A stretch of DNA of 64,000 nucleotides from Crambe crambe (Eukaryota > Porifera > Demospongiae > Poecilosclerida > Crambeidae), in assembly GCA_963924555.1 (NCBI GenBank), contig OZ004586.1, positions 7,646,501 through 7,710,500 on the forward strand, read 5' to 3'. The notes beneath the pieces were generated by a model. It was not told where the DNA came from. It was given only the letters and a program-made list of their open reading frames with translations, and ran no database searches. Shown one piece after another: positions 24,501 through 49,437 of the stretch (within the stretch, counting starts at the first letter, position 1; each line of letters starts with the position of its first letter). Position numbers and translations under genes: made by a program.

Positions 24501-27500
24501 ACCTTAAGAACAAGGGCCACAATGCCTTCAAGTACATTTTCCATTGATGTGGTCGATAGAATGCTCAAATATGTGACAAAATTTGAATATTGTGACTTCA
24601 TTTGCAGCTGGCCTGAAATTAAATGTAATCCCCCAGATAACTGAAGCTCTGTTATCTTCAAACATCATAGAACACTTTCTTTTATCACTGATTGATAGTC
24701 ACTGAATTTAACATAATACTTAATAATGAACTTGTATTTTGTCAGGCCTGGGCCTGACTGGCCTGACCTTTTCCACCACCTATGATTTGAAAACTTGTGC
24801 TCCTAATCACTTGGCATTAATCATTCCGCAACATTCACTCAACTTTTTTTTGTCCAAATACTCTAGAACTTACTTAGCTACCTCTTGTTGAATCTTGAAA
24901 CTGCAAAATACTTCTGCTGGGCAAAAGTCGTAGCTCAAGAGAGCTTGCTAGAATGGTAAGGAGCAAAGTCAATGCGCTAGCCTTACATCAAAAAGTTAGT
25001 AAATTGGTAAAATAGTTTCATTTAGCAAAAGAAATGTGTCACCTCGGTGCGGGCTGGCCATTTTGGCCCATGACATCACTTTCGGCCTGCAAGAAATTTG
25101 CACGGTGATGAGGAGAGGCGCGTAAAATGGACAACCACATCATAGTTGCCAACCTTCAAGGATATTATGGCTATACATGATATTATACACACAGGTTCAT
25201 TCAACTAACTCATCATCCTTGAATCCAAGTAATGTGCTTGAGAATGACACAGGTAAGAGAGTGGGTTGCTGGTATTCACACTCCTTTTTTTGGTTGGGGG
25301 GAGGGAGGGAGGTTGTTTCCCATGGGTTTATATAAATAAGACTGGGAATAAATAGCCAGGACGGCTAAGGGGCCAAGGCTAGAGGGAGGGATAAGGGGCC
25401 AGGGCTAGGGGGAGGGGTAATAGTCATCATACCGTAGGACAGGTTAATTTCGTCAGGAAAAAATACAATATAAATACAGTCTTATAGTCTTACAATATAC
25501 TGTGGGCATTTAGAATTAATTTGTGCACTTAAAATAGTGGCCCTTTTATCAGAGAGTGCGGTAGCACTCAGACTCTCTATGTAGGGTTAGCACGGAATGG
25601 GCGTGGCTTCTCTCATTAGAACAATACAAACTAGACTCTCTGTATCTCTTCTATTCTTGGTACAGGCTCAACTAAACTTCTTATATCTGGAAAACAATGC
25701 AGAAGATGATGATATGACCGCTCAAACTCCTCCAAAACAGCGTCAACGATCGGCACCAGCCGCCGCCTAAATCTAAAATTTGATTCGTTCGTCATCATCA
25801 TCATCAGATTCATCTTCTTTGACGGCTGTAACTCCATGATCCTTTCACATACGACAATGAAATTCATATCAACTTATGCAGTTATAACCACACAACGTGC
25901 TTTTACCATCGTTATATCCACAGTTTCCCTTCAAATGATCACTCATATCGAACGAACTAGCTAAGTCAGCCATTTTAAAATCATGCGCGCGCGCCTGTCA
26001 TTATCACGTGCACGTACGCGCGTGCCAACTAGCTATTAATTAATTTTTACTTTATGCTAAATATTAAAAGGCCATGTAGGGTTAGCCTGTACTTTAACAG
26101 TTTCTGTCAACAAAAATCAAAATAATGCTAATAATCCCTACATCACTGCCTAAACCAAGCAGAACACTTTTATACTGACATGAACAATTAAAGCAGCTTG
26201 GTGGGAGGCAGTGAATCTGATGTAGGGATTATTATTGAAGGCAGCATTATTTTGATTTTTGTTGACAGAAACTGTTAAAGTACAGGCTAACCCTACATGG
26301 GCTTTTTATTTAGCATAAATTTTTTTCCTTTCACTTGTATATTAAACTATGCTGCCTGCAGTTTGGACAGTTGGTAAGGGTTGTCACAGTGTCTATGTAT
26401 AATAGCTTCCTCTATTATTACAGTGCTACAAAGTAATGGAAATTTGAGGTGCCATGAGGACTTCTTTCATTCTGAAGTTTCTGGGATATGTCTTCCTGAC
26501 TGCTACTCCATGTCAAAGCTTCCTCTTGCTGATGTCATTGGTTATTGTATTCCTTTCATCATCTGCATAGCAGCTGCCTGTGCTGTCTTGATAATTGCAC
26601 TGATCAGACATAAAAAAGTGTAAATTGGTAGCTGTGGGGTGGGGCCTTCAATTAGAGAGGTTGTAGGATCTATAGGAGTGGATTGGAATAAGCAACAGGA
26701 AGAATTTCTAATACCTTATTATTATAGTGCAATAAAATTTTGTGGAAATGACCCAACAAAATTTTTCTAATTTTATTTATGCAGGCTCACCTTCCCATCT
26801 GTATTTATAGTCTATATAACAGCTGACCTGTTAATAATAGGTGAGGATATCTAATAATTATAGTTTTATCACTCTATAATTATACATCCTTCGCAGAAAC
26901 TGTGCAGTTGACTTCACTTCTTGATCCTTCACTCTTCTGTTCCTCACAAAATCTTCTGATCAATCAAGTGAAGAGCACCCCTTATTGTGTGATCTCAGGT
27001 CTCTAGTCTATGGCTATCACCATTCATGTGTTCACATCACCTGAGACCAAACAAAAAATGCCAGCAGCTAGCTAACGCTAGGGATGCACTATCACTGTAA
27101 AAATGAAAGTGTTTACTGCACACTATTTTTTTTAGGTGTGTATTTCGCACTTTCATTTTTACAGTGTAGGAGGAAATCGAAATCCTTGCTAGTTGGAAAC
27201 AATCAAGTATGTTGCTGCATCTAACTAGCCTTGGATGCATGCCCTTTGGCCCTGAACTTTAATATGACCATGAAGTGCATGCACTATAGTCACAGGTTTA
27301 TCACAGGTCTCATAGGGTTGGTCTTGGCACAGTAACGAAGCGTTAAACATCCCAGGCCACCTATTAGCTAGCAAGCTGTGAAATCTTGCTGAAAAACTAC
27401 CACAAAGATAATCTGAAGTGCATTGGCTCTTTGGACAACTTTAGGGTCCATTTGTGCACTAGTTAATTCTGCAGAGCGAATTATGTACAAAGTGCACTGC

Positions 27501-29793
27501 ATGCATGAGACCACACCCATCGTATTTCTAAAAATCGCACGGGATACGTTAGCTATTAGTTTGTTGATTTATGGTACATGGTACATGGTGTATGGTGTAG
27601 TCTGTCATAGTCAACCCTTTACCATACCATATGGTAAAGGGTCAGCTATGCCAGTCATTAATAACAATGGAAGAGTACATTGAAACTTCAACAGATTATG
27701 GAAACTGAAATAGCTACTAGCCATGAGTTAGCTATAGGCTCATGATGATCTAGTTTGAGTACATAGCTACTAGGTAGCTACGTACCTATACTTGATGATT
27801 GCTATAGTGCTTATCTAATAGGACTGGGTGCATGCTTTTGAGTGGCAAATTTCCCAGAAGGACATTAAATCCTAGGAATTAAATAGCACCTAAATTTAGA
27901 TACTGGATACTGGATCAAAGGTGATGTGAATGCATGAATAATTATATTATGGCTGGATATTATTGATGGGAATTAAATTGGAGTGGCAGATAAATACATG
28001 CTTATCAAATGTGGGGGAACAATCAACTATTTCAAGCTCTTGCTCAAATTCATGAAGTCGTGTGTGACCATTTTCTTCTGTGGAATTAACTGGAGCCAAA
28101 CTGTCAAATTAAATTTTCTGCCAATTTTTCCAGCCATAGCTATAATGGTGGTTGCAATTATGTATGTTTGATTTGATTATAGGAATGGTGTTCTTATACA
28201 TAATACTTCAAATTGGCATCTGGTGGTTTTTACATATTGCTACCTTCTTCTGGAAAATTACGTTTCCTTTCCATGCTCGATCAGTGGCAAAATCAAACAG
28301 GGTCAAGTACATCCACATTGGATGCGTCATTGCAGGCTTCGTGCTCCCACTGGTGCCAATAATAGCAGTGATGGGTGATTTTGCTCTGAAATTAAAGAAC
28401 GACAAATTTCTGAAGAGCAATAATGTCACATTTACATCAGGTGGACTCGGATTTACTGCAACAGCCTTTCCAGCCGCATTTTGTCATCCAGTTAATGAAG
28501 AGTCAACTTTCTATGTATTGCTGGTCCCTATCATTGTTCTATTAGCCATTGGATCAGTTCTTCTGGTTCTCATTATTCACCAGATACACAAAGTGAGTAT
28601 AATACTGAGTAAGAAGTTCCTGTATGTGGCTCTGGATATAATAAATTATCACAGCAGTAGATGATAATAAGTACCAACATCATGGGTGGATCTAGGATTT
28701 TGAGATAGGAGGGCCCATACCCTCTGTGCTGAGTACAAAAGTGACATTAGACTAATGGCATCCACAATATGCTTTGAAGTTTTGACCACAATGAGGTTTG
28801 AAACTACCAGCCATCAGGGCATTAAACTAATTAATGACCAGTAGAGCAAGACTACCTTGAAACTCTCAGAACTTTCAATGGTTTTCATTGTGGTTTTAAA
28901 AGAATGCAATGAATATGATTATATTTTGCATTTCTTAATAAGTAGTGGTATCAAAAACTACATACTTGAATTGTAGTAAAGTGTAGCTACAGTGAAAATA
29001 AAAATTAAGATCACTAAAAACATCCCTGTAGAAACCCAACAAGACTGGTTGACAATATAAAAGGGACTCATTGAGCCTTTGCCTGAGGTCATCAAAATAG
29101 TGAAACTCCTCAATAACCTATACATAACTTCGACATGCATAGCTACAAACACCAATGAAAAGTAAAGTCATTCAAAAGATCATATGCCTTGGGTGGTGAA
29201 TATTTTGGTGGTCATGATGGGGGGAGGGTAGAGGGGTGGCCTGGCCCCCATGGCTCTGCCACTGAACATCATTCAAAAACTGGACAGCTGTAGTCAATTA
29301 AAAAACTCCTTACCCATTAACAGAAAAAACAGCAGAAAGGGAGTCAAATTTCATATTTTTTTTCATCACTTGGTCTTGTATGCAGCAAAGAAGACTGTTT
29401 AAGAAGCAAGAGCTCATGAAAAACCTTGTGAAGACCAGCAGTGCCGAGGTGATTCTCCTGATTTCATTTTGCTACTACATGATAGTGGGAGTGGTCACTA
29501 CTTCATCTTACGCAGCATATGTGGAAGATATTGTGGTGATTCAAGGAGCCCAAATGCAATACTTTATTTGTGAGCATAGAGGACACAATATCAGTAATCC
29601 TTGCAACAGAAGTGATTTGGAGAACGTTTCAGGAATTTTTATAGCTGTGGGATACTTTCTTCTCATTCTCTATCCATTTGCACATCTTATGTATGTTCTC
29701 AACATCAAGTGCCTACGTCAAAAATGCAAATCATGTTGTTGCCACACACCAAAGGAAAGTGTAACATCCAGTAAATCAAAAACAAAACTCTAA
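21571..29793 (+). CDS. Frizzled-like (class F-like) seven-transmembrane receptor, copy B
   Basis: Seven exons: 21571-21741, 25195-25252, 26424-26619, 26785-26840, 26897-26998, 28183-28592, 29386-29793, giving 466 aa. Exons 2-6 have the same lengths and phases as copy A. Sequence is about nine-tenths identical to copy A by eye. The N-terminus is MEENTNDLPDKPHLSSESAE; exon 3 carries CHEDFFHSEVSGICLPDCYS before TM1; the TM3 IGIWWFLH and loop STPYC motifs are kept; the ectodomain between TM6 and TM7 has an extra NRSD (glycosylation site). The tail ends SSKSKTKL as in copy A. Intron 1 is 3.45 kb against 1.55 kb in copy A because of inserted repeats. All splice sites look usable, so both copies appear functional. 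Confidence 0.75.
21965..22925. mobile_element. Inverted-repeat MITE in intron 1 of 7TM gene B, split by a later insertion
   Basis: Left arm GAACATACACCTGTTAGGTA; the right arm (reverse complement) ends AACAGGTATGTTCATC. Homologous to 12626-12990 of copy A. The right arm is interrupted by the element at 22319-22862. Confidence 0.75.
22319..22862. mobile_element. Nested TIR element, module copy B only
   Basis: Ends CCGTAAATCGGGAAATTTTC and its reverse complement, flanked by TA at 22317-22318 and 22863-22864. Copy A has the unfilled sequence CCCTCATAGCAAAACTG at about 12945, so this inserted after the duplication. No credible coding region inside. Confidence 0.85.
24150..25930. repeat. Paired repeat in intron 1 of 7TM gene B (24150-24500 and 25550-25900)
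   Basis: Both segments start with AGAGAGTG..GTAGCACTC and TATGTAGGGTTAG, then GGAATGGGCGTGGCTTCTCT, CTACAGGCTCAACTAAA-type sequence and GGCACCAGCCGCCG. In the second segment the plus strand reads QAQLNFLYLENNAEDDDM up to a stop, and the minus strand reads FRRRLVPIVDAVLEEF. I do not recognise either. They look like two copies of one non-autonomous element, possibly with a captured gene fragment. A shorter end of the same family lies at about 39975-40000. Confidence 0.55.
26051..26319. mobile_element. MITE with long TIRs in intron 2 of 7TM gene B
   Basis: TTTATGCTAAATA ... CCATGTAGGGTTAGCCTGTA on the left and its reverse complement on the right, with arms of roughly 90 bp and a short spacer around 26145-26215. 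Not seen in copy A. Confidence 0.75.
27091..27168. mobile_element. MITE, CACTGTAAAAATGAAAGTG family (copy B counterpart)
   Basis: CACTGTAAAAATGAAAGTG at the left and its reverse complement at the right. Same intron position as 15123-15329 of copy A, but shorter. Confidence 0.75.
28684..29264. mobile_element. hAT-type MITE with 8-bp target duplication in 7TM gene B intron 6
   Basis: The 581-bp insert is flanked by AACATCAT on both sides (28676-28683 and 29265-29272). Copy A carries one uninterrupted AACATCAT at 16513-16520 in the same context. Ends (GGGTGGATCTAGG and, reversed, CAGTGGCAGAGCCATGG) and an 8-bp duplication fit the hAT superfamily. No coding sequence. Confidence 0.85.
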
Positions 29794-30613
29794 ATTTTGT
29801 ATGGTGCTATGGATTGAGGTTATACCTATAGCTAATAAGAACTCAATGCTTCCTAAACATTAGTAGACGAGTGCACTGTTCATTTATGCTTTATAACAAA
29901 ACCGTGTTACCTTATTGTCATTAATGAATGAGCCAATGAAAAGCGCTGAAGCGCTAACCCTCGTGTGGGCCAAGGACCAATGGCCCCACCAATTTTAGAC
30001 CAAATTATATTATGGCCATCGATATGCTATTATAACTATACATGGTTAGTTTTTCCAGTATGTAACTCTGAGTACTGTTGCTATTGTAATAACAATAGCT
30101 GGGTGGATGATTCATAGCAATTGCTGGGTGGATGGAAATCATTGGAGTGTCTACATGTAGTATAGTTGTTTGTTTATACTTTGTGAAGTGCCGGATGATG
30201 AAGATGAGAAGAGCAGTAGCTACGCCCCTGTGGTTGTTAAAAGGCACAGTGGTATATAGGATAAATTAACCACAAGAGAAATGCTTTCCCATTGACCCAG
30301 TTTATTTGATGAGGAAAGTAGCTATTCCAAACACAATGATTCATAATTATAATTTTCCCCCAATAAGTAATACAAGTGGCGTTCTGATACAGAATACTGT
30401 AAATCGTAGGCGCTTGATGGTTACAGGTTTTTATGTATGGAGCTTCCTGGTTGGAAAACCCTAGGCCTAGCCTCCGGGACGCGCGCGCAGTAATGTAGTC
30501 ACGTGATTCCTATCCCCGTAGGAGTGGGCGGTACTGGGCCCAGCTAATAATAATTATTGCAAAATAATTATTATTAGCTAGCGTCTTCTTCTAAGTTAGC
30601 TAAATTAGTAATC
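29794..30613. other. Spacer between the 7TM and CAAX genes, copy B
   Basis: Begins with the 3' flank shared with copy A and then diverges. A GC-rich patch (GACGCGCGCGCAG and GTCACGTGATTCC) lies at 30479-30510, about 110 bp before the CAAX gene B start and within its likely promoter. No other gene seen. Confidence 0.5.
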
Positions 30614-31760
30614 ATGGCAAAACGAAAGTTGGAGAACGATGTGACTCATAAACTTGATCGACTCAACCCAAAATTGATCAGCATTGGTTTAATCGGACCA
30701 GACTCCTTAGATAAAACTGGAGAACCATTTGAGAAGGCAAGAAACTTCATTCAAGTTCTTTCAGCTATAATCACCGAAGATAATACGGATAGGCCTATGA
30801 GGAAGTTTATGAACCTGCTTAGCGAGCCTGAGGTGAATATTAATCCTGAAAATCTAAGGGACTTCACTGACAAGATAAAGCAGTTAAGTGAAAGAGATGA
30901 AGAACTGATAACACAACTTGGTGAGGAGTGGCTGACTATAGCTAGCTATTCATGCAGCATCATTTTTCCCCTTCTTTTTCAGAGAAAGCAGAAAAGCTTG
31001 TTAAGGATTATTATCCAGCTGAGGTACGTATCAGAAAAGCTTGTTAGGGATTATTATCCAACTGAGGTATCAGAAAAGCGTATTAAGGCTAATTATTCAG
31101 TTGCTGTAGCTAGCTAGCTGGGAACATGGGAAGGGATTTATATAACAGTGAAGGAAACGAAGAAATGAGACATAAGGCCAAGCAAAGTACATTATTAGTT
31201 TCCCAACTCACTTCCTGCTTAGCAGGATGCGGGCGGGCGGTAATTATTCATTATCAAAATGTCATAATAAAAAACCACTGGTATGCGTGCTGAACAATGA
31301 TAAATGAATTTAGCTATGACTTGGTTCTTTTTTTAAAATAGGTGCATGACTTTGCTGACAGACTGACCAAGTCTGCACAATAGCTTCTTCTCATGCGCAC
31401 TACTGCTCATGCGCATTGCGATTAATTATTCATTGAGATTATACAGGCGGGTGGTTACGGGAAAATAACAATCAAGTTTGCTTGGCCTAATCTCCCCCCT
31501 TCCCCCCGGGGATTTATATATATAAACGAAATTTTGATTTCTTCTACAGTACACTGTAAAAACTAATGTATAAAAGCAACCCATTTTTAGGTTATCTGAG
31601 TTAACCTAAAAATGGGTTGCTTTTACACATTTATTTTTACAGTGTATGTATATGTTATGTATAGCTATAGCTAAATGACTTGAGTTTCTCTTGCCTGTAG
31701 AAAAGAAGCCAACTGGAAGATGACGATTCCAAAGCCTGGAGGGTCTGCACCATTTTATAA
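30614..31760 (+). CDS. Small CAAX-box protein with possible death-fold (CARD-like) N domain, copy B
   Basis: Exons 30614-30920 (phase 1), 30983-31023 (phase 0) and 31701-31760 give 135 aa, about two-thirds identical to copy A. N part: MAKRKLENDVTHKLDRLNPK, FEKARNFIQVLSAIITED, RKFMNLLSEPEVNINPENL; coiled coil QLSERDEELITQLEKAEKLV; end KAWRVCTIL, again a CAAX box with terminal Leu. Acidic residues just before the box (EDDD) and a Trp near the end are kept. The 7TM genes are much closer to each other than these two are, so this gene diverges faster. Just after exon 2 the intron holds two degraded tandem copies of the exon (31028-31062, 31068-31100). The donor GTACGT at 31024 fixes the exon end. 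Confidence 0.65.
31171..31481. mobile_element. MITE in intron 2 of CAAX gene B
   Basis: TAAGGCCAAGCAAAG on the left and TTAGGCCAAGCAAAC (reverse complement) on the right, with further patchy pairing inward (TTTCCC, CGGGCGG). Boundaries are approximate. Confidence 0.5.
31550..31646. mobile_element. Palindromic MITE, relative of 4811-4925
   Basis: TACACTGTAAAAACTAATGT paired with its reverse complement, nearly perfect hairpin centred on GAGTTAACC near 31600. Absent from copy A. Confidence 0.85.
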
Positions 31761-32075
31761 CTTAGCTATAACTAGAGCTGCTATGTTATTTTCCCACAAA
31801 TACATTTTATTGTACAACACAATAGCTAGCTATAGGTGTGATAGACTATAGCTACAAATTGCATTCACGTAGTTTTATTTACCCTATCCTTTCAATGATG
31901 TGCAGTTATACTACTTCAACTTTTCCACAAGCTATGTTGCAGCATTGTGAGATCTAAGCCAACAACATTGTGATAATTAGACAAGCTCTCAGAGATACAT
32001 TACAATAAAATTAATTTCCTTGCCCCACAACATGACCCCCTTCATAAAAAAGGCCCCAATAGCTACTAAGTACAT

Positions 32076-32560
32076 TAGTCTCGCTAGCCAGCCACACTTT
32101 TTTTTGTGAGGGAGGGGGGGGGGGGAAGTACGTCTGGTAACAATTCCCAGGTTTTCGTGACATATGACAGAATGTTGTTGCCACCACAAAAATTCAATAA
32201 CATGCACGTGCGTGTGGCTCATAAGCAATTATCTGGCCTGCCATGGCTAGTTGTGAGTGTCTCTACTCTGAGAGTTCTGTCAGTGCAGCAATCTCTGCTG
32301 CTACCGACAAGTTGGCAAGATTTAGAGCTTTGCTTCGGGAAGCATTGTGCGTCTTCTATAGACTAGTTGGACTGCAAGACCTTTCTTGGCACTCGAGTCA
32401 GCCATCTACGCCTCATATATCTATGATCTCAGGATCTGATATTTACGCGCATGTGGTAAATTATTATCCCACGAGTCACATGATGCACAACCTGGTGATT
32501 GTTACCAGACGTATTTTTCCCTTCCCTCTTCGCAAAAAATAAGCCTGGCACGCAAGACTA
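32076..32560. mobile_element. MITE near the end of module copy B
   Basis: Ends TTAGTCTCGCTAGCCAG and, reversed, TTAGTCTTGCGTGCCAG, with inner pairing ACGTCTGGTAACAAT on both arms. A 99-codon frame inside (32243) has no recognisable homology and is not called. Confidence 0.65.
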
Positions 32561-33043
32561 ACTGGATCTCAGGTGGCTGGCCTTGTGAAGTACCACAGGA
32601 CCAGTAGAAGTATATATTCATAATTGGGAATAATAATTATAAACAGTATTCGGAATGCAGCCTCACAGGCCAGTGGGTGTGGTCACAAAAATATTCATAA
32701 TGGATTATAATTATTCATTGTAATGCACAGGCCAGTGGGTGTGGTCATAAAGGTATTCATAATGGGAACAGGGCCAGTGGGTGTGGTTATAATATACAAT
32801 ATTAGTTTAAAAATAAAGGTCTGGTCAAACTTGCACGGTCGAGTTGGTCTTTAATCTGACACCATGCATTATGAATAGTCGCGCATGCAATATTAATGAG
32901 CCGAGCTCAAGCAGATCTGCAGAAGATCATGGCTTTGAAAAGGGCTATTTTGGAGAATGCTGTGTTATTGGGCTACAGCAGTATCATGTATTAAGTAAGA
33001 AGATGAAAGCAATAGGAGTATTGCTCTGGTCCTACATAAAATA

Positions 33044-35309
33044 ACATAAAAGTAGTAAAAATGCCTTGAGTTACTCATGGCATTGAATCATCCTTGCCTT
33101 AAGTCACTCAATGACATTGATTTATGTCAACCATGCCACGTGGCACTGAATTAAGTCAGTGATTTAATTTCATGCCAATGTATTCACATTAAATGGCAGC
33201 TTTGAAAATATAGCAACATAGCCATGGTGATTGAAAGTACGAGATATTATTGTACAATCTCCAGATTCAATAACTAAAAACAGTTTCTATCTCAGAGATA
33301 CTATACACAGCATTTCATTTCAGTGACCTCGTGACATAACCCAAAACTCAAGACCACTCATTCTTCCCGCTTTTCTCTAGCTATATCATATTCGTCTTCT
33401 TCCAAGCAGTGACCTATAGTTTTCAGTCAGAAGGTTCATTTATTAACTAACGCTTTACCCAGTGCACCAAAGAATTTAAGCAAGGAGAATGTGAAGATCA
33501 GTCATCCTCAGTAAACAGATGAGGGTAGCTACTCATCACACTAATGTTCATATCTCCTGGTGTTTTCTCCAATTCATAAGTCACAGTGTATATAGTGGGA
33601 GAGGTGGAGGGGCTGAGCTGTTGATGGTGGGTACTGGGAGCCACCACTATATGTATTGTGGGGGCATCTCCTTCATGTATCAGTACTTCCTGTACAATGT
33701 TGGGCATTCACTGAGTCCCCCTAGTTTTTTAATTTTTATTTGAGGGGAGGGGGGCTTCAGCTGCCCAGCCCCATAGAAATGATCCTGATTTTTTTTGGAG
33801 CTGGGACCAGTTATCTTCAGCAGGAAATCCAATTCGCCTTTCCAAGTATCATAGTTTATGGAACTGTAAATATTAAGCCAGCAGTCTTCATACATTGTGA
33901 AATGTGTTTGATAACTCCTTCAATACAAACTGGAACTAGATACACAACTTGAGTGGGTTGTTGTTGTTGTTCGATGCTAAAAGACAGCTATAGCTATGGC
34001 CTTGCATACAGAAAATATTCCTCATATCATGATGTTGGAAAAACATTAAAGGGGGTAGTAACTTGCTGGAGTGATCGATCAATTTATCTTTCTCAATCAT
34101 TCTTTTTTACTGAAAAAAATTTCAAAGCTGTTTTTTAAACCCGAACCAGATAATCTTTGAATAGATGCTGCAATTGTATGGCTTACTACTCTTTGCACTG
34201 CTCAAAGACCAGCCACCTAGCAAAGAATCACACCCAGTTATCATTAATGACTACACTTTAAAGGATTGAGAATTTAGCTAAATTGCTGGTGATCAATAAG
34301 TCAGAAGAAAAACCGCCATATTTCACTGGGCCAGAACCAATGTTGTATCAAGATAATGATGCATGATTTAGTCCACCAGACAAAGTGGTAATGAACTGTT
34401 TCACTGTTTTCATTTTGCAGGTCACATAAAGAATCAAATATAGCCAGAATTGGGCAAAGGGTTTGACCAAGAAAGGAGTTAACCTAAATGAAAACTGGGG
34501 CTCATAACTGGAATAGCAGCGTAATAGGCTAAATAGGACTTGACTGGAATAGCAGCATAATAGGCTAAATAAACAGAATAATAGGCTGCAGTCATTGTTA
34601 TTATAACCTCACTCCTCCCTATCCCTTGCCTGATTGTCAAGAGCTGGTATCTACCAAAATTGATACTGGTATGTGCATTCTGAGTGAGTTTTTTTTTTAA
34701 AGCATGCATGTGCACCACTTTTGTTTTCTTGCTGATCCCCAAAAGGATGCATCCTTCCTGATGCAAGCTCTCTGGGTCTTGAAGCTGTTCTTTCTCAAGA
34801 GCAGGAGGATGGTATTCTTTTTGGGATCAGCAAAAAAACAAAACAGTGTGTGCATTGGGACAAAATAGTGTGCAGTAAACACTTTCATTTCTACAGTGTA
34901 CACACAATTCAAAAGTATTCTTTCATGATATTTTATAGCTGAGAATAATAGCTATATATTATATAGGCTACAATAATGGGTCTGCTGGAGGAGCACTGCA
35001 GAATAGAATAATAGACCAAAAAGAGCATTTTAGCCCCCAATGTCTATCTGAGATGGTGTAGAAATTCTATACTCTTAATCACCACAGTAATATTATAAAT
35101 AATTGCCCACTTAGTTATCATGGCACTGAATTAAGTCAGCCTATTATTCTAATTACCAGGGATCTACTCTGACTTAAAATGCTACCATTTAACTTATATT
35201 GGCGATTAATTCAGTGCCATGTATACTCGTGGCATGTTTGAGTGACTCAAGGCATGGATGACTAAATTCAATGCCAAAGTAACTCAAGGCATTTTTACTA
35301 CTTTTATGT
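33044..35309. mobile_element. 2.3-kb non-autonomous element with about 130-bp TIRs
   Basis: Left end ACATAAAAGTAGTAAAAATG and CTTGAGTTACT, with words ATGGCATTGAA and GTGGCACTGAATTAAGTC; all recur as reverse complement at 35180-35309. There is no coding region of note inside. It contains tandem words (GGAATAGCAGCATAATAGGC, around 34505-34580) and at 34850-34902 the end of a CACTGTAAAA-family MITE. Superfamily unknown. Confidence 0.65.
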
Positions 35310-35530
35310 CAAGTTCTGCATAACCTATTGCTTAAACGTGATACTAACATCATATCATCGATCAGCAGTTTGGTTATATATAGTAAGTAAGCTATTAGTA
35401 TTATAGAGACGACTAAATGCATCTAGCTACTTTCGCAAGCCACACCCATTCTTGGGTGTGGCTTGCGAGTGTGCGTTTGACCTTTGAACCGCATGTGTGG
35501 GGGGTGGGGGGTGTGGAGTAGGCAGTAGAA

Positions 35531-49328
<13,798 letters not shown>

Positions 49329-49431
49329 GACTGCATGAGAACAGCTGGCTGGAGTTATTTTAATTCTAATTCACAGATTTTCAATTTCCTTGTTAATAGC
49401 TATAATAATAATCAGGAGATCTTTCAGTTGT

Positions 49432-49437
49432 AATAAA
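49432..49437 (+). terminator. Likely poly(A) signal of the SRCR receptor gene
   Basis: AATAAA, 104 bases past the stop codon; the first canonical hexamer downstream. Confidence 0.5.

Larger units (their letters stand above)
21227..32800. repeat. Tandem segmental duplication, copy B
   Basis: Starts at GGGACGTACAGCGGTAGTTT (21235) and ends in the GGTGTGGTC minisatellite. Same two genes, same exon phases and shared intron words as copy A, with extra insertions at 22319-22862, 26051-26319, 28684-29264, 31171-31481, 31550-31646 and 32076-32560. Confidence 0.9.

Noticed and set aside
32243-32542. 99-codon frame MASCECLYSESS
   Set aside because: Lies wholly within a MITE, no homology or splice context; left uncalled.
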